DNA from: Siphonodentalium dalli
Taxonomy: Eukaryota; Mollusca; Scaphopoda; Gadilida; Siphonodentaliidae
Length of the DNA: 64,000 nucleotides
Reading direction: 5' to 3'
Assembly: GCA_032622095.1 (NCBI GenBank)
Contig: CP136061.1
Location: 257,828,077 to 257,892,076 of the forward strand
In this document: positions 1 to 12,577 of the stretch, in pieces
Layout: each line of letters starts with the position of its first letter
Position numbering within the stretch: the first letter of the stretch is position 1
Translations under genes and position numbers: made by a program
The notes under the pieces: model-generated
What the model saw: the letters and a program-made list of their open reading frames with translations, nothing else
Database searches by the model: none
What the model was told of the DNA's origin: nothing

Positions 1-1270
1 GTAACGTTAGATATGGACGGTGGTGGAATTATAATGCTTTAATCATGAACGGTCATAACCAAAATATGGTATGTTTTCGGACATCCGACCCGCTGGCATC
101 AACAGGTCCCTAACCGCATTATTTTTGGACTTATCTAGAAAGTTCAAGTATTACACACTTCATGGTATCAACCTGTTTATGGCATGTATAGCAATAATTG
201 CAATAGACGTCATTTTCATTTTGTTGTCATAATGAACTAAAACTTACACTTGGATACCAACAGTCCAAAATGTATCAGTCTACATGATACAACTCAATGT
301 CAATACTCCGAGCTATATCTAGCATGGGATAACTGTCCATATTTGGGGTACCTCGTATTACAAGCGATTGTTTAGTCACGTCTGGAAATCACGAGGGCTC
401 GTGGGGTGACACGAGACTCCAGTACCATAATATACAGAGAAAGATGCAGTCGAAATATACAGGAGCATATTTTGACAGATTTATGTGATTTACCACATCG
501 CTGGTATTTTCGGTATTGGAAATGTCGCTTAGAGCCTTGACTTTGCTTCGCAACTTATCTACTAACTAGTAGAAGCAAATACCTCCCACCCGTTAAGCAG
601 CTGACAAACTACAAGAGGAAAATCAACCGGGTTTCCATCCCCTTGTGTGCGAAAATAATCCGGTAAATGTTAGCATACAGAAATCAAAGAGTCTATTGCG
701 TGATGATGACGAATCTGTATGATGTGACGGTTTGATAATTTGCTGAATACAGTGTACATCCTCTTGCGGACTGGGCAGCAATTGCTATTGGTCAATGAGA
801 TCAATTTCTACTTACTTTTAGAACGGTGTGCATAAGACCCAATGTATCAGTAGCTCCGTTTTTGTAACCACACCTCGTTCTTAGAGGGTAACTAACGATT
901 CGTATCAACATGAGTTATTTGATGAGATATACATCGGAATTGGTTAATTTTGTTATTGGAGGTTACAAATAGCAATATAGAGTGCCAAGTATGATTAATT
1001 GTCGTGTTAGATTTAAAATAACCTACACAATTCCCCTATTCTCTTCGCAAATATTGTCAGACAGCCATCTGCCTTAAATCAATCATGTTTATTGTGAAAT
1101 AATTTGCACGACATGCCACCGATTTCGAAAAACAATCTTACTTGAGTGCGAATGAATGCAAAATTTGTCGATCCTCTCACTCGTGGGTACCAATCTGGTT
1201 GTCATTTTAATAGAACTGGCCACTGTTATAAAATGATATGAATGTAATAGGTCTATTGGTTTTATAAAAC
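1..1270. other. No recognised feature
   Basis: I see no long open frame, convincing exon or structured repeat in this stretch. The composition is ordinary AT-rich intergenic DNA. Confidence 0.5.
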
Positions 1271-1860
1271 ACTAGCAGGTTAGCCCGCCACCGGCGGCGT
1301 TTGTCCGAAACATGACATTTTATGACATGTTTATTTTTTAATATTAATTTAATGTTTTTTAAATGTAATATATTTTTTTCTGAATTTATTCCGAAACATG
1401 ACATTTTATGACATGTTTATTTTTTAAATATTAATTTAATGTTTTTTAAATGTAACATATTTTTTTTCTGAATTTTTTAATTTTTTGTTTCTGGCGGAAA
1501 AAATTACCCGATGAAATCCCCCCCTTCCTAGGAACGATATTGGGTTTTTCAATATTTTACCCGATTTGACCATGAATTGATCATTTTCAAGGTCAAGGTC
1601 ATGTCGGGGTCACAATATATAATTTGTGGGTACCCGTTTGAAGGTTAAGACTGACCTGATGAAAAATTCCCCCGTTCCTAGGAACGACAGACATAAGAAT
1701 GTTTCACACAATGCGACGTCGACGATCCCCGTTTGTTTTTACACTTATATACGAAGTTTGAGCTCACCTAGGGCGGAAAAAATTACCCGATCCGCGTTCT
1801 TAGGAACACAACACGCTCCGCTTTCTTAGGAACACAACACGCTCATGTCTATACACGCCC
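1271..1860 (+). repeat. Interspersed repeat copy with ACTAGCAGGTTAGCCCGCC end
   Basis: The copy begins ACTAGCAGGTTAGCCCGCC and continues CCGGCGGCG..TCCGAAACATGACATTT. The same start occurs at 5669 (plus) and, inverted, near 50475. An internal AT-rich block of about 85 bp that starts TCCGAAACATGACATTTTA is present twice in tandem (about 1305-1475). Further on, motifs such as TGGCGGAAAAAATTACCCG and CCCCCCTTCCTAGGA recur near 6078. The family is not identified; the terminal sequence resembles non-autonomous element ends common in invertebrate genomes. Confidence 0.6.
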
Positions 1861-2279
1861 AGAACCAGAAGAGGTATGCTTTTATTTAACCTGCACGTGG
1901 CCATTGAGCAGCCCCCTGACAGAGGTTGTCCACCCTTACTAGATGGTCAATAGTCCCCGCAAAGTTAATCCCGTCGCGAACCCCATCCTCGCAAAGAGCG
2001 GACAGCCAATTAATCCCGTCGTGAACGCCATCACCAACGCGACGTAATTTTGTTTGGTATCATGCGTTGCGTTATAAAAATAGGAAAACCCCGTATACGT
2101 TTGCGTAAATACGAAATTGTGAATGTTGGTTTGTAACCGGGATTTCTGAGAAGCATTATGCCTATAACTACCCCCTAAGCCCTGACCTAAGTGTCATACA
2201 TACTATAACAATGATGTTGTAAGAGTACTACGGCATCCAATAAATCTCCCCGCATAGGAAACCACTCAATGTTCCCGTA

Positions 2280-2880
2280 TATCTCTCTGCAGATGCTAAT
2301 AACGTTGAATGGTAAACAGACGCTCTTTATAACGATGCGTCAAAAACAAACGCTCATTAAATAATCACTTGATTAACCCACGCCGTGCCTTTGCGGCGAT
2401 TTGGGAGTGGATAAAGGGTGCTCAGAGCTTCTCCAAAACGCGACAACTACGGTGTTCGTGGGTTTTTACACTTATATACGAAATTTGAGCTCGATGGGTG
2501 CAGTCGTTTTCGATTCTATAGTACACACACATATATATATATTATATACGGAAGTCTCAAAATATATAGTATAGATTACGTTGCGATGGTGTGTTATTTG
2601 CAAAATGACAGATTTTACAATTTCCTTACATATACCGGCAACCGTATTGGCAGCCATCTTGGGGTTAATATGTCATATAGTAACCGCCGACGGCAATGAA
2701 ATTATCGTACATACAATTTATATCCACCCACGCTACACTATTGTCTTTATGCATTTCCAGAAGATAAAAAAATAGGTTTTCGGTTAGTTTTGGACTAAAC
2801 TAAGTAAATATTTAATCAAAAATTGGGAACAGGAGGTGCTTTGAGTACCGGTTTCACTTAAATGTTCTAGTCGATGGATC

Positions 2881-2932
<52 letters not shown>

Positions 2933-3190
2933 CACAAAACAGTAGCAGTTTATCAACGGCCGTTGTGTTAGTTAAGCCTTTTTGGCAAGTACTCGTTCGT
3001 TCTTACAAATTTCACAACTCCCACATATATAACGGCCACCATATTGGCAGCCATCTTGGGTTGTTTGGCCAGTATTTAAACCAAGACGGAACGAAAGTAT
3101 CGTATGCACTAATTTTATCCACCCTTAAATACATTATTTTCACATTTGCTTCTCGGAAGAAGACAAAATGCATTTTAGATTATCTTTTTG
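2280..3190 (+). repeat. Decayed duplicated repeat segments
   Basis: Positions 2290-2510 are similar to 6250-6430, sharing GAGCTTCTCCAAAACGCGAC and TTTACACTTATATACGAA. A second pair, about 2580-2780 and 2960-3190, shares a degenerate 200-bp segment with the motif ATTGGCAGCCATCTTGGG. The open frames across this stretch are chance frames inside repeats. Confidence 0.5.
2883..2930. repeat. (TA)n microsatellite
   Basis: About 48 bp of uninterrupted TA dinucleotide, lying between two copies of a degenerate 200-bp duplicated segment. Confidence 0.95.
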
Positions 3191-3990
3191 GGGAAAAAAT
3201 CTAAAATAAAATAAAAAAATGAATCAGGATGTACATTATGTAATATAGTCACTTCAATGCTCGTCTGTGTCGATCGAAACATATATATTAGACAATATAT
3301 TTGCAGTCCATCAACGGCCGTTGTGTTAATTTCGTAAGTTGGTACATAGTCGTGCGTTCTCTGTGCCTCACACCACATCCTGTCGCGTCTCAGCTTTAGG
3401 GGGGGGGGTGATTTTTCTGCCTTTGATACAAAGTAATGCGACCAACAGCGATAAGTGATATATTAGAACGTAGCTAATTGGCAGTAGTTTGCCATGGAAT
3501 AAAGTAATTGGGCATAACCATCTTATTTCTGATTTTATAAGAAACGAAACACAACATTTTGCGTGAATCGTCATATTCTTCTCACCCTAAAAAGTATTTC
3601 ACGTCAGATGACATCATGACTGTCATTCCGAGATTCAATGGTTACAAGCATTACCTTCTGGTGATCGCCCCATTCACAGGTATCAAAATTGGACGAATAT
3701 TTCTTCTCAAAAGGTGTGAATATATACTCTGTCAAATATGTCGGCTTTATTAAAAAAATTATCGATTTTATCAACAGGTGCCTCAATAAAACCACGCGGT
3801 GCGAAAAAAAGGTGCGCCTATCTGACAAAGCCAACATACGGATTCCGAAAGTTAAGTGTTCATGCTAACAAAAAATGTAGGTCTCATAAATTCCCTCTCG
3901 AGGCGACACCTATGTCCATATTTTCTTAGACTATAGCGACAATGAATACCAGAAACCACAAACAGATACGTGCCATTAAGGATCATTAAG
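3191..3990. other. Intergenic, nothing recognised
   Basis: Contains a G run near 3400 and no supported gene. Open frames on both strands lack splice context, and their codon use is unremarkable. Confidence 0.4.
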
Positions 3991-4028
3991 GAACATCTCT
4001 AAAGACACATATTTCGAACCACGCGTGA

Positions 4029-4175
4029 CGGTATAATAATAACCCGTTAACCGGGCTGCTTATAGCAGAGGAATGGGTTATAGAGAATTAGCAAAAAAAT
4101 GCGTGTTTTCACACCCCACTATAATAATGATTGCGGCTAAACACAGAATAAAACATTGAGGCAAACAAAGCGTGA
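4029..4175 (+). repeat. Single copy of the 86-bp hairpin repeat seen at 10049-10400
   Basis: Shares AGCAGAGGAATGGGTTATAG, GCGTGTTTTCACACC and the downstream ACAGAATAAA..GGCAAACAAAGC with the array at 10049-10400. Here there is only one unit plus the array's right-hand flank, so the flank belongs to the repeated element. Confidence 0.7.
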
Positions 4176-4263
4176 GAGAATCGGTTATGGATGGGAAGTG
4201 TCAATCATCATAGACGATATCTCAACCACAATGTGATTGCACAGCTACAGACCACAAACTATA

Positions 4264-4690
4264 GCTGAATAGGTCATTGTCGCGTGGTTTCGAGCAAAAA
4301 GACACCCAGGATATATCAAACGGGCAAAAAGACACCCAGGGTGTCCCAAACAAGCAAAATGACACCCATGATATCAAAGTCTCACCAAACGACGGGAATT
4401 TTTTTTAGTCGTCTACTATTAATATTATGATAATTATTTGTTTGTGATCGGAGTGAATATCCCCGAAATTTAAATTGGCTTTGAGTCTGACTGGCATGGC
4501 AGTTCCGTATCCTTGATAATTGGACCAATATTAATAGCAGACGACTAAACAAAAATTCCCGTTGTTTGGTGAGACTTTGAGATCCAGGGTGTCATTTTGC
4601 TTGTTTGGGACACCCTGGGTGTCTTTTTCCCCGTTTGAGAGATCCTGGGTGTCTTTTTGCTCGAAACCATGCGACAATGACCTATTCAGC
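4264..4690. mobile_element. Foldback element with about 145-bp terminal inverted repeats
   Basis: The left arm starts GCTGAATAGGTCATTGTCGC and the right arm ends with the reverse complement CCTATTCAGC. The arms (about 4264-4409 and 4543-4690) match almost throughout, including three degenerate GACACCCAGG-type subrepeats and the ACGACGGGAATTTTTTTTAG / AAAAATTCCCGTTGTTTGG ends. The central spacer is about 130 bp with no ORF. A target duplication is not obvious. This is a non-autonomous DNA element of foldback/MITE type, family unknown. Confidence 0.8.
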
Positions 4691-4867
4691 CAAACGATTC
4701 AGTCAATCTATCTATTAGTCAGTCTCACGTACATGTAACTTATGCTAAAACCCAGCTCATTTGTTTCACATCTACCTACTATTTTCCGAATGGATCACGG
4801 AGAGGGGGGGGGGGGTCAGGAAAAAATTTACGGACACAAGGTGGACATTTTGTGTTTTTCAGTTGTG

Positions 4868-4975
4868 GGAGCCCACCACCCCGGAAGCGTAAGTTTTTTC
4901 CACCCAGGTCTGGGACAACAACCCGGGACCGTAAGTTTTTTCCACCCAGGTCTGGGACACCCACCTGCACCGGAA
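4868..4975 (+). repeat. Two-copy direct repeat of about 50 bp
   Basis: The segment CGTAAGTTTTTTCCACCCAG followed by GTCTGGGACA occurs twice. Both strands stay open across it, so the small frames here are repeat artefacts. Confidence 0.75.
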
Positions 4976-5399
4976 CTGAGAGAACCCAAATATTTATGGT
5001 AATAAAGGTAAAATACCCACTTTAACAGAATAGTTGTGTCCCTTATAAGCAATAGGTTAAATATGTGCATGTGTAAAGTAAAAATACAATCAATTTGATT
5101 AAATAAACACAGTTCCATCCCTCTCCATGTGGGAAATCACTGGTGAGCAATGAGGAGTTCCCCTTAAAATAATTCTAGGCGAGTGGCGAGTAGCTCTCCT
5201 ACAAAATGTTGAAGCGATTAGTATCCCAGCAGGAGATGCCGAATGCATCTCTCGAAGGCCCGAGGTGGGGAGTACGGGAGGGGGTCAGGGGGCCTCCCCC
5301 TGAAAAGTTTGAAAATTAGATGCTCTGAGATTGAATCTGGAGCCTTTTAATGTTACAATCAGTGAACAACACGTTATTATGTGACTTAATGTGCACAAT

Positions 5400-5640
5400 G
5401 AACTTACGCGGGTGTGACTAATGACTGCCCGGGCAAGCCCGGACACGCCCGGACACGCCCGGAAACGCCGGACACGCCCCTTGGGCCCGCGGACAGTGTA
5501 ATGTGATGGGTTATGGTATAGTAATAGGATACAAAATAAGCAAATATTATGAAAATTGACTTTCTGTGTCATCCACCGGGGATTTATTAACCTTTTAAAT
5601 GCCGATATTGACTAAAAGAACACGGGAGAGTTCGGACACA
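5400..5640 (+). repeat. GC-rich decamer cluster and duplicated segment (partner 6680-6860)
   Basis: Positions 5427-5480 are a run of GCCCGGACAC-like decamers. The following part (GTGTCATCC..TTATTAACC..AAAT.CCGATATTG.CTAAA) is matched at 6780-6850, so this is one of two diverged copies of a local duplication. Confidence 0.6.
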
Positions 5641-5668
5641 GGGACCCGATCAGATTGTATATTGATGA

Positions 5669-6440
5669 CTAGCAGGTTAGCCCGCCACTGGCGGCATTCG
5701 TCCCATGGCTTTGTTCGAAAAAGCAATTGCAACAGGTTCCGAGACACTTGTGCTGCATTTGTACCAAATTTCGTCAGAAACATGACATTTAAAAAAAAAA
5801 TTTAATATGATTTTAATGTTTTTTAAATTTAATAGATTTGTTTTCTGAATTGTTTTTTTATTTTTAAATTTTGTTAATTTTAAATTGTTTTAATTAATTT
5901 TTTTTGTTTCTGGCCATGTACCAAATTTCGTCAGAAACATGACATTTTTTTTTATTTTTTATTTTTTTAATATGAATTTATTGTTTTTTAAATTTAATAT
6001 ATATTTTTTCTGAATTGTTTTTTTATTTTTAAATTTTTTTAATTTTAAATTGTTTTAATTAAATTTGTTGTTTCTGGCGGAAAAATTTACCCGTAGAAAT
6101 CCCCCCCCTTCCTAGGAGCCACAGACAACGCTCGAGCGATAAAATTGCATTGAATTGAAAACAAACGCTTCCCGTCGTGAAATGTCTCTGCATAATATTT
6201 CGAATGACAGGCTACAGACTCCCGTCATACAGATAAGTATATAGCGAAAACGACGCTCTTTATATAGACACTGCGGAAAACGAACGCTCTTAATATATCA
6301 ACGCTATTAACCCCGAAGTGCCCATTGCGGTGATTTGGGATTGGAGAAACGGTGCTCTGAGCTTCTCCAAAACGCGACCACGGCCGTGTCGGCAGGATTT
6401 TACACTTATATACGAAATTTGAGCTCAATCTGAACAAGAG
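5669..6440 (+). repeat. Interspersed repeat copy with ACTAGCAGGTTAGCCCGCC end
   Basis: Second plus-strand copy of the family at 1271. After the shared terminus it has a tandem AT-rich block (about 5765 and 5925, each beginning ACCAAATTTCGTCAGAAACA), then the TGGCGGAAAAATTTACCCG motif near 6076. From about 6250 it continues into the segment also found at 2290-2510. Confidence 0.6.
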
Positions 6441-6462
6441 TTTTGGATTCCACGAAGTACCC

Positions 6463-6465
<3 letters not shown>

Positions 6466-6537
<72 letters not shown>

Positions 6538-6545
6538 TATATATA
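6466..6545. repeat. Compound (AT)n(AC)n microsatellite
   Basis: An uninterrupted AT tract switches to AC repeats and back to ATAT. It produces an artefactual Tyr/Ile-rich minus-strand frame. Confidence 0.95.
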
Positions 6546-6859
6546 CGCGGAAGTCTCAAATTATATATTAGATAGATTAATGATAGCGAGGCACTTACTA
6601 AAGGTATACTGTGAAGATCGACTCGCTATCTCGTTCACGGCCGGCTTCACTAACCACTTAAATGACGATAAGCGCCAGAAGAACACATGCGAGCCCGTGC
6701 AAGCCCGGGAAGCCCCATGGGCCCATGGACAACATAATATGATGCCTTATGGTAGTGGGATTCATACTAAGTACAGTTTGCGGACGTTTATTTGCTGTGT
6801 CATCCGCCGCCGGTTTTATTAACCCTTTAAATTCCGATATTGGCTAAATAGTGGAATAG

Positions 6860-8467
6860 ACTAGTAACAAAATTGTTCACTTTATGGCTAAATTATGAAA
6901 TTTTGCACATATGTACATATTCACATACACATAGCAATTACTCTTACCATGGGATATGCAATTAAAAATTAGGCATATACAGTAAGCATGACTCTGCGAG
7001 ATATATTGGTACAATTTCAGGCCAATCCCCCGCCAAGATGGCAGCCGTGGGTAGAAAATTTGATATGTTTTCACCAATATATTCTATATATAAAACTGGT
7101 TGAGAATTTGACTTTATTCTGTAATGTTCATGTAAACTGATCATTGTAGCATCCCCTTGAAATCCTTAAAAAATCGATTTTTACACAATTCAACATAAAA
7201 TTTCACAAGAAATCATAAATTTGATCCTAGTTATATTTTGTGAATTCACCCATGTATATAACATAGGACGTACTGCCATCTCGCCGCGTGTCTTTCTTAA
7301 ATAAAAATAATTAGATTATATACCTTGATAAACTCAGTGCGCAACAGTCCTCTAACCGCGCGGATAGAAAAACACTAAATTTGAATAGAATCGATTTATT
7401 TCGTCACCTATTGCCGAAAATCCGTCTTCCTTGTATGCATTGCGGACAACACACTAAAACGTAGGCCATCCCACCACGCGTTGTATTCACACACAATTTC
7501 AAATTATCAGGTTGATTGGCCATGTATGAATTCGCAAAACAAATTCTCTATTGAGATGAAATCATGTCACCAATGAACAAGCGAACTTGTATACGCATCG
7601 CTTATACAGGTCGTGGACACATAACAATGTTAACACCTAGGCCGCCAATTAGCCTGTATGTTGAAAGTAAAACCCCACGGTTCAGACTGCATAGTCCTAT
7701 CGTAAAATTGAGTCCATACAGATAATGATTTTTGTTGTATGAGTCATTAATGGTGAATCAGATAATTTTCAGAGATTATTTACATTTGCAATAACATACC
7801 CCCAGTTACCAAATGATAAGTTCGTCTCCAAATGATGCATGGGTACCTCAGTTCCTAACGTATCAATCTGAAAACAAATATTCAAACTTGAGGTCAGATT
7901 CCATGGAATCAGATATACTTCCATGGTATCCTATTCCATGTGCGTGTTATACGTAAAGGTGTGTTCCTCTTCATGCGAATGCATATTGGTGCTTTGTGAT
8001 CAGATGGTGGACTTGCATTAACATTTCTAAATAAGATATGCATCTCAAAGGTTTATGTCATTTGGTTAGACCAAGCGTGGAGGATTAATGATAGTCTAAT
8101 GCATCATGTATATATATGTAATGCCTCCATTTAGGAGAGCTGGTATGTGGTAAACATTTTACAATACTGTACAATATTATATATACAAGACACAAGTTAT
8201 ATTGTTCCTGTTCAACGGTCACAAAACTTAGCGTGTCTGATTAAATTGTAGATGAAAAGGCGTACCATAACTCTGTTATTTCGCATGTATCGGATAGTTC
8301 TTTCAGTTTCGGATTCAGAATCTTTTAGTTTTAATGGCGGAGGAAAGACCGCTTAGTTAATTAATTAATTAGTATTTCGGTGCGTCGTCGCTACACTATA
8401 GTCATTATAGAGTTAACTGTAATCGAGAGATAACTATATCACAATCGTGTTCTGCTAGCTGAGTGCT
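6860..8467. other. Intergenic, nothing recognised
   Basis: About 1.6 kb of AT-rich sequence without supported exons, repeats or RNA genes. Confidence 0.4.
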
Positions 8468-9080
8468 TACCCGTCCGCTCTAAAACTAATGTTATCCGTA
8501 TATACTACCAAACACATGCAGTGTTCAAAATATAAAACACTAGATTCGCGATTTTCCATTTTTTCCCTTTTACGAGTTTCGGTGGAATTTGACAAAAAGG
8601 ATCGGCCCTCCCTGGGCGTACGCGCTCTCTGCCGCGCAGGTTGCTTTCATAGTAGAGCTGTGAATCTTTGGGGCGTACATATGGTATATCGCTGTACCTG
8701 CTCATGCATCAGCCTTACTCATTGATACATCAGTTTGAATTAGGTGCCAAGAAGAGTGCGTTTGAATTGGAGTGATATATAATACCCGTTAACAACGTTA
8801 CAAGCTACCAGGAGTAAACGGTCCACTCTAAAACTTATACAATCATACTAAAGTTGCGCGTGGATACTGCTAATCACGTCCACTCGTCACAAAGTTTTTA
8901 TCTCAATGTTTGATTGTTTGAGTAATTTTCCGCATTTCATTTCGGTGGTATTTGCCAAGTCTGAACCCACTTCGACGCAAGCTCTCTGTTGAGCAGGTTG
9001 CACTTATAGTTGAGCGGTATTTTTGTGGCGTATCTACAGTATGCCGACGTACATGCTCCTGCATTAAACACGCCCCTGCA
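8468..9080 (+). repeat. Two diverged copies of a segment of about 260 bp
   Basis: Copy one (8468-8725) and copy two (about 8820-9080) share CCGTCC/GGTCCACTCTAAAACT at the start, TTTCGGTGG.ATTTG.C in the middle, and GCAGGTTGC.....TATAGT.GAGC..T and ACATGCTCCTGCAT-like endings. Neither copy codes for a recognisable protein. Confidence 0.6.
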
Positions 9081-9145
9081 TTAACCCGTTTGGATTTCGG
9101 GCTAAAAATAGGTTAGTGACTTAAGTGTTCATATTTATATTATAC

Positions 9146-10020
9146 TAGCCGATGAGCCCGACGTTGTCAGGGCTATTCAAAAACCAAATTTCAAGTCGAT
9201 AGCTCTACCCAGCCCGACTATGTCCGGGCTATTCAAAAACCAAATTTCAAGTCGATAGCTCTACCCGTTTCCGAGATCTGGTCTGCGCATGCGCGAAGCT
9301 GGCGTCGCACGGGCTCGGTGCCCCGATAAAATTCGTATCCGGGCAGGATACATTCACAAAGCACATTTCAAGTCGATAGCTCCCCCGTTTCCGAGATCTC
9401 GTCTGCGAATTCGCGAAGCTGGTGTCGCACGGGCTCGGAGACCAGATAAAATTCGTATCCGGGGCAAGATACATTCCGAAGTTGTACATGGCTATTCAAA
9501 AACCAAATTTCAAGTCGATAGCTCTACCCGTGTCCGAGATCTGGTCTGCGCATGCGCTAAGCTGGCGTCGCACGGGCTCGGTGACCCGATAAAATTCGTA
9601 TCCGGGCAAGATACATTCACATAGCAAATTTCAAGTCGATAGCTCCCCCGTTTCCGAGATCTCGTCTGCGAATTCGCGAAGCTGGTGTCGCACGGCCTCG
9701 GCGACCCGATAAAATTCGTATCCGGGCAAGATACATTCACATACCAAATTTCAAGTCGATAGCTCCACCCTTTCCGAGATATCGTCTGCGCATGCGCGAA
9801 GCTGGCGTCGCACGGGCTCGGCGACCCGATACAATTCGTATCCGGGGCAAGATACATTCACATAGCAAATTTCAAGTCGAAAGCTCCACCCGTTTCCGAG
9901 ATCTCGTCTGCGCATGCGCTGCACGGGCGCCGCACGGGCTCGCCAATACGACAACGTCCACCGCCTGGTCAAACTACACACACGTACCAAGCTTCGTCCC
10001 AATCGGTCGAGAATATTAGA
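9146..10020 (+). repeat. Tandem array of a 121-bp unit inside an interspersed element
   Basis: TTTCAAGTCGATAGCT recurs seven times at about 120-bp spacing. Each full unit also carries a CCGAGATCTCGTCTGCGCAT block with palindromic GCGCATGCGC and a GCACGGGCTCGGCGACCCGA block. The array starts TACTAGCCGATGAGCCCG and ends in a unique tail (GTCCACCGCCTGGTCAAACT, then CGGTCGAGAATATTAGATTT). The same tail and units occur inverted at 49960-50475. The arginine-rich frames on both strands here are artefacts of the repeat. Confidence 0.85.
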
Positions 10021-10048
10021 TTTGTATTAATGACAGACAAACATACAT

Positions 10049-10400
10049 ATAGAGGATTAGCCAAAATGTGCGTGTTTTCACACCACTCTATAATAATCAC
10101 CCGTTAACCGAGCTGGTTATAGCAGAGGAATGGGTTATAGAGGTTTATAAAAAATGTGCGTGTGTTCACACCCCTCTATAGTAATCACCCTTACCGAGCT
10201 GGTTATTGCAGAGGAATGGGTTATTGAGGATTAGCCAAAATGTGCGTGTTTTCACACCCTCTATAATAATCACCGTTAACCGAGCTGGTTATAGCAGAGG
10301 AATGGGTTATAGAGTATTAGCCAAAACGTACGTGTTTTCACACCCTCTATAATAACGACTGCTGCTACAGAATAAAGCATTAGGGCAAACAAAGCTTGAG
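10049..10400 (+). repeat. Four-unit 86-bp tandem array with internal hairpins
   Basis: Units repeat AGCAGAGGAATGGGTTATAG, ATTAGCCAAAATGTGCGTG and TTTTCACACCCTCTATAATA with a period near 86 bp. GGTTATAGAGG and CCTCTATAATC can pair within each unit. A single unit with the same right flank lies at 4029. Confidence 0.8.
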
Positions 10401-11219
10401 GGAATGGCCGTTTTTCGACCGTCCAGGCGTCGACACAAATGGTGACTGACGTATCTTCTCAACTGTCATATTAATATTGGTACGCGAATCAAATCATTCA
10501 TAACGAACTAGGATAAGCCGATACATAGCTCATTCGCTATAGTTTTGAGTTATATATAGATAGGTGAAGAAATGATGAATATTCACTTATATGTGAGACA
10601 TCTTGCGGCCATTTTCGAGAACTTTATGACGTAAGACCCCGGGTATGAGTTGAGTTGGGAATGGGGAGCGATAGGGACACGATAATTGATAAAACAGTGT
10701 TAGTTATGAACGTCCTCTAAACTGATATTACACAATTACATAATACGAGGAATATACTGGTGTGGTTTGAAGATGCCAAAGTGGCAACCTCTGAGTTATG
10801 GCGGGATCAAAATTGATCAAAACAAAAATTGTCAATTCAAACATTTAACCATATAGAATGTTGGGATATTTTTGGCAAACTGTGTGTCAATTTAGTGATT
10901 CAGCACTACTTGGATAAGTGAGTACCCAGGAATAATCCAATCTGGAAGAATGTGACAATCATCTTCTATTGCCGAGAATTCCAACCGCGTCGATTATACA
11001 ATTTACAATCCGACATTTTTCGAGTTTGTGAAATTTGAACACCAAAAGCACATCAAAACGAACATATTCGATTTCGGATCTTTGAAGTATCCACGATGGG
11101 GTAAACATGTATTGGGAGAGCTCATTATTCCAATATATAGATTGCTGATATCTTTGGAAAATATAGAAAAAACGACTGGTGAAATTTAGAGTGAATTATG
11201 ACCAGGTACTTGGTCATTT
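10401..11219. other. Intergenic, nothing recognised
   Basis: No supported gene, repeat or RNA is seen. Confidence 0.4.
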
Positions 11220-11800
11220 CATGACACTGCCAACTTTGAATCATACAAACACACAGAGGGAAGGCTATGAATAAATTTGGTGAAAATAGGCGCTAAAAAT
11301 ATTTTATCAATTTGTGTGCCCATCCGCCATCCCTTACTTGCATAATTGAGCGGCGCAACTTTTCACATATTTAAACCACACACTGAGACTCCTTATCGCA
11401 TTGCTGGTTATCGGCGAACAAACACATCATATGTAGTGCCTCCTCCACATCGAACCCAAAGAGGGGACCAGTTTGGCGTCTGTGAAACACATTATTTGAT
11501 TCCTCGTATAACGGAGATAAGCATGTACCAATATGGTGGAATCGGCGCTAATTTATTTTATCAACGTGTGTACCACCTCCCGCCACCCTGCTTCGAACTT
11601 CGCCAATTTTGACATCTTTAAACCACAGCTTTATACTCCTCATATCTTGGAGATGACCATGTAAACGTTTGGTGAAAATCGGCGACAAAAGGTGTCATCG
11701 AATTACACCTGTTGGACCGTTTGATCCATCTATGTGGTCCCTCGTTAATTTATATAAAACAAACACAGACAGACAGACATCATATGTAGACCGTAGGATC
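11220..11800 (+). repeat. Degenerate repeat array ending in ACAGACAGACAGACAT
   Basis: Two to three diverged monomers of about 200 bp share TTTGGTGAAAAT.GGCG, TTTTATCAA..TGTG and CATATTTAAACCACA-like blocks. The array ends near 11783 in an ACAGACAGACAGACAT tract, as often seen at the 3' ends of non-autonomous retroposons. Its class is not determined. Confidence 0.5.
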
Positions 11801-12350
11801 GATACAACATTTACGCTGCAAATTAACAAGTCTTGGAATTCCCAAATATTGCTACAATAGCCATATGTAGTTATTGTAGGTACATATGGCTAATGCTGAT
11901 GGATGAATCTGGTTGAAGAGAGATAACACAATCCAACAAACAATGATTTAAATGTACAAGAACATGGTTTGATTATATTGGTAGCAGATTAATAGTGTTT
12001 GCCATTTTCATGTATAATTAATAAAATATTCCAATATTGGTACTTTTTCCTGACAAATGTACCTAATAGAAGAATATATCATATATGGATGGACCTGATT
12101 TCCATATCACATAGCATAACCAATATCTAAACAGATGCAAGTGCTTAGCTGTGCTTCTCTGATAGTCCGCAAACTGGTGCAACCGAAACGTCATCGGTAG
12201 TGGTTTCATAAGTTGCAGCAACATAATACCCCTCACCCTTAGTTTTAACAGCTCGCGGTAATGCTTGCATGCACTGCAAATTGGTAAAATGTTGTTTTAC
12301 GATAGTAAAATGTAGCTACAATAGCTACAAATAGCTATAATTGGTCACCC

Positions 12351-12577
12351 ATACAGAGCCCCAGACAAACATGAGCAGACGACACTCTTCTATATGCTTC
12401 TATATATGTGTGGGGCTCCCTGCAGGGTATTTTTTTTTTAATTTTATGTCCTAAAAATTGTAAGAAACATTTATTTTAAAAAATGATAAAAAATTGTTAG
12501 GCCAATGCATTCTCTTATATATGCGAGGCGACCTATGGTCGACTCGCATATATAAGAGAATGCATTGGCACAGGGTA
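12351..12577 (+). mobile_element. Palindrome-bearing MITE, second subfamily
   Basis: The 69-bp palindrome at 12501-12569 is preceded by an AT-rich linker (AAAAATTGTAAGAAACATTT) and a left part containing GAGCAGACGACACTC and GGGGCTCCCTGCAGGGT. The same arrangement recurs at 60870-61089. It lacks the CCCTTTACCCAACA termini of the 400-bp subfamily. Ends are approximate. Confidence 0.65.

Noticed and set aside
9247-10019. Arginine-rich frames on both strands
   Set aside because: Produced by the 121-bp tandem array.
10049-10400. CRISPR-like regular repeats
   Set aside because: The units are contiguous tandem copies without unique spacers, in a eukaryotic genome.
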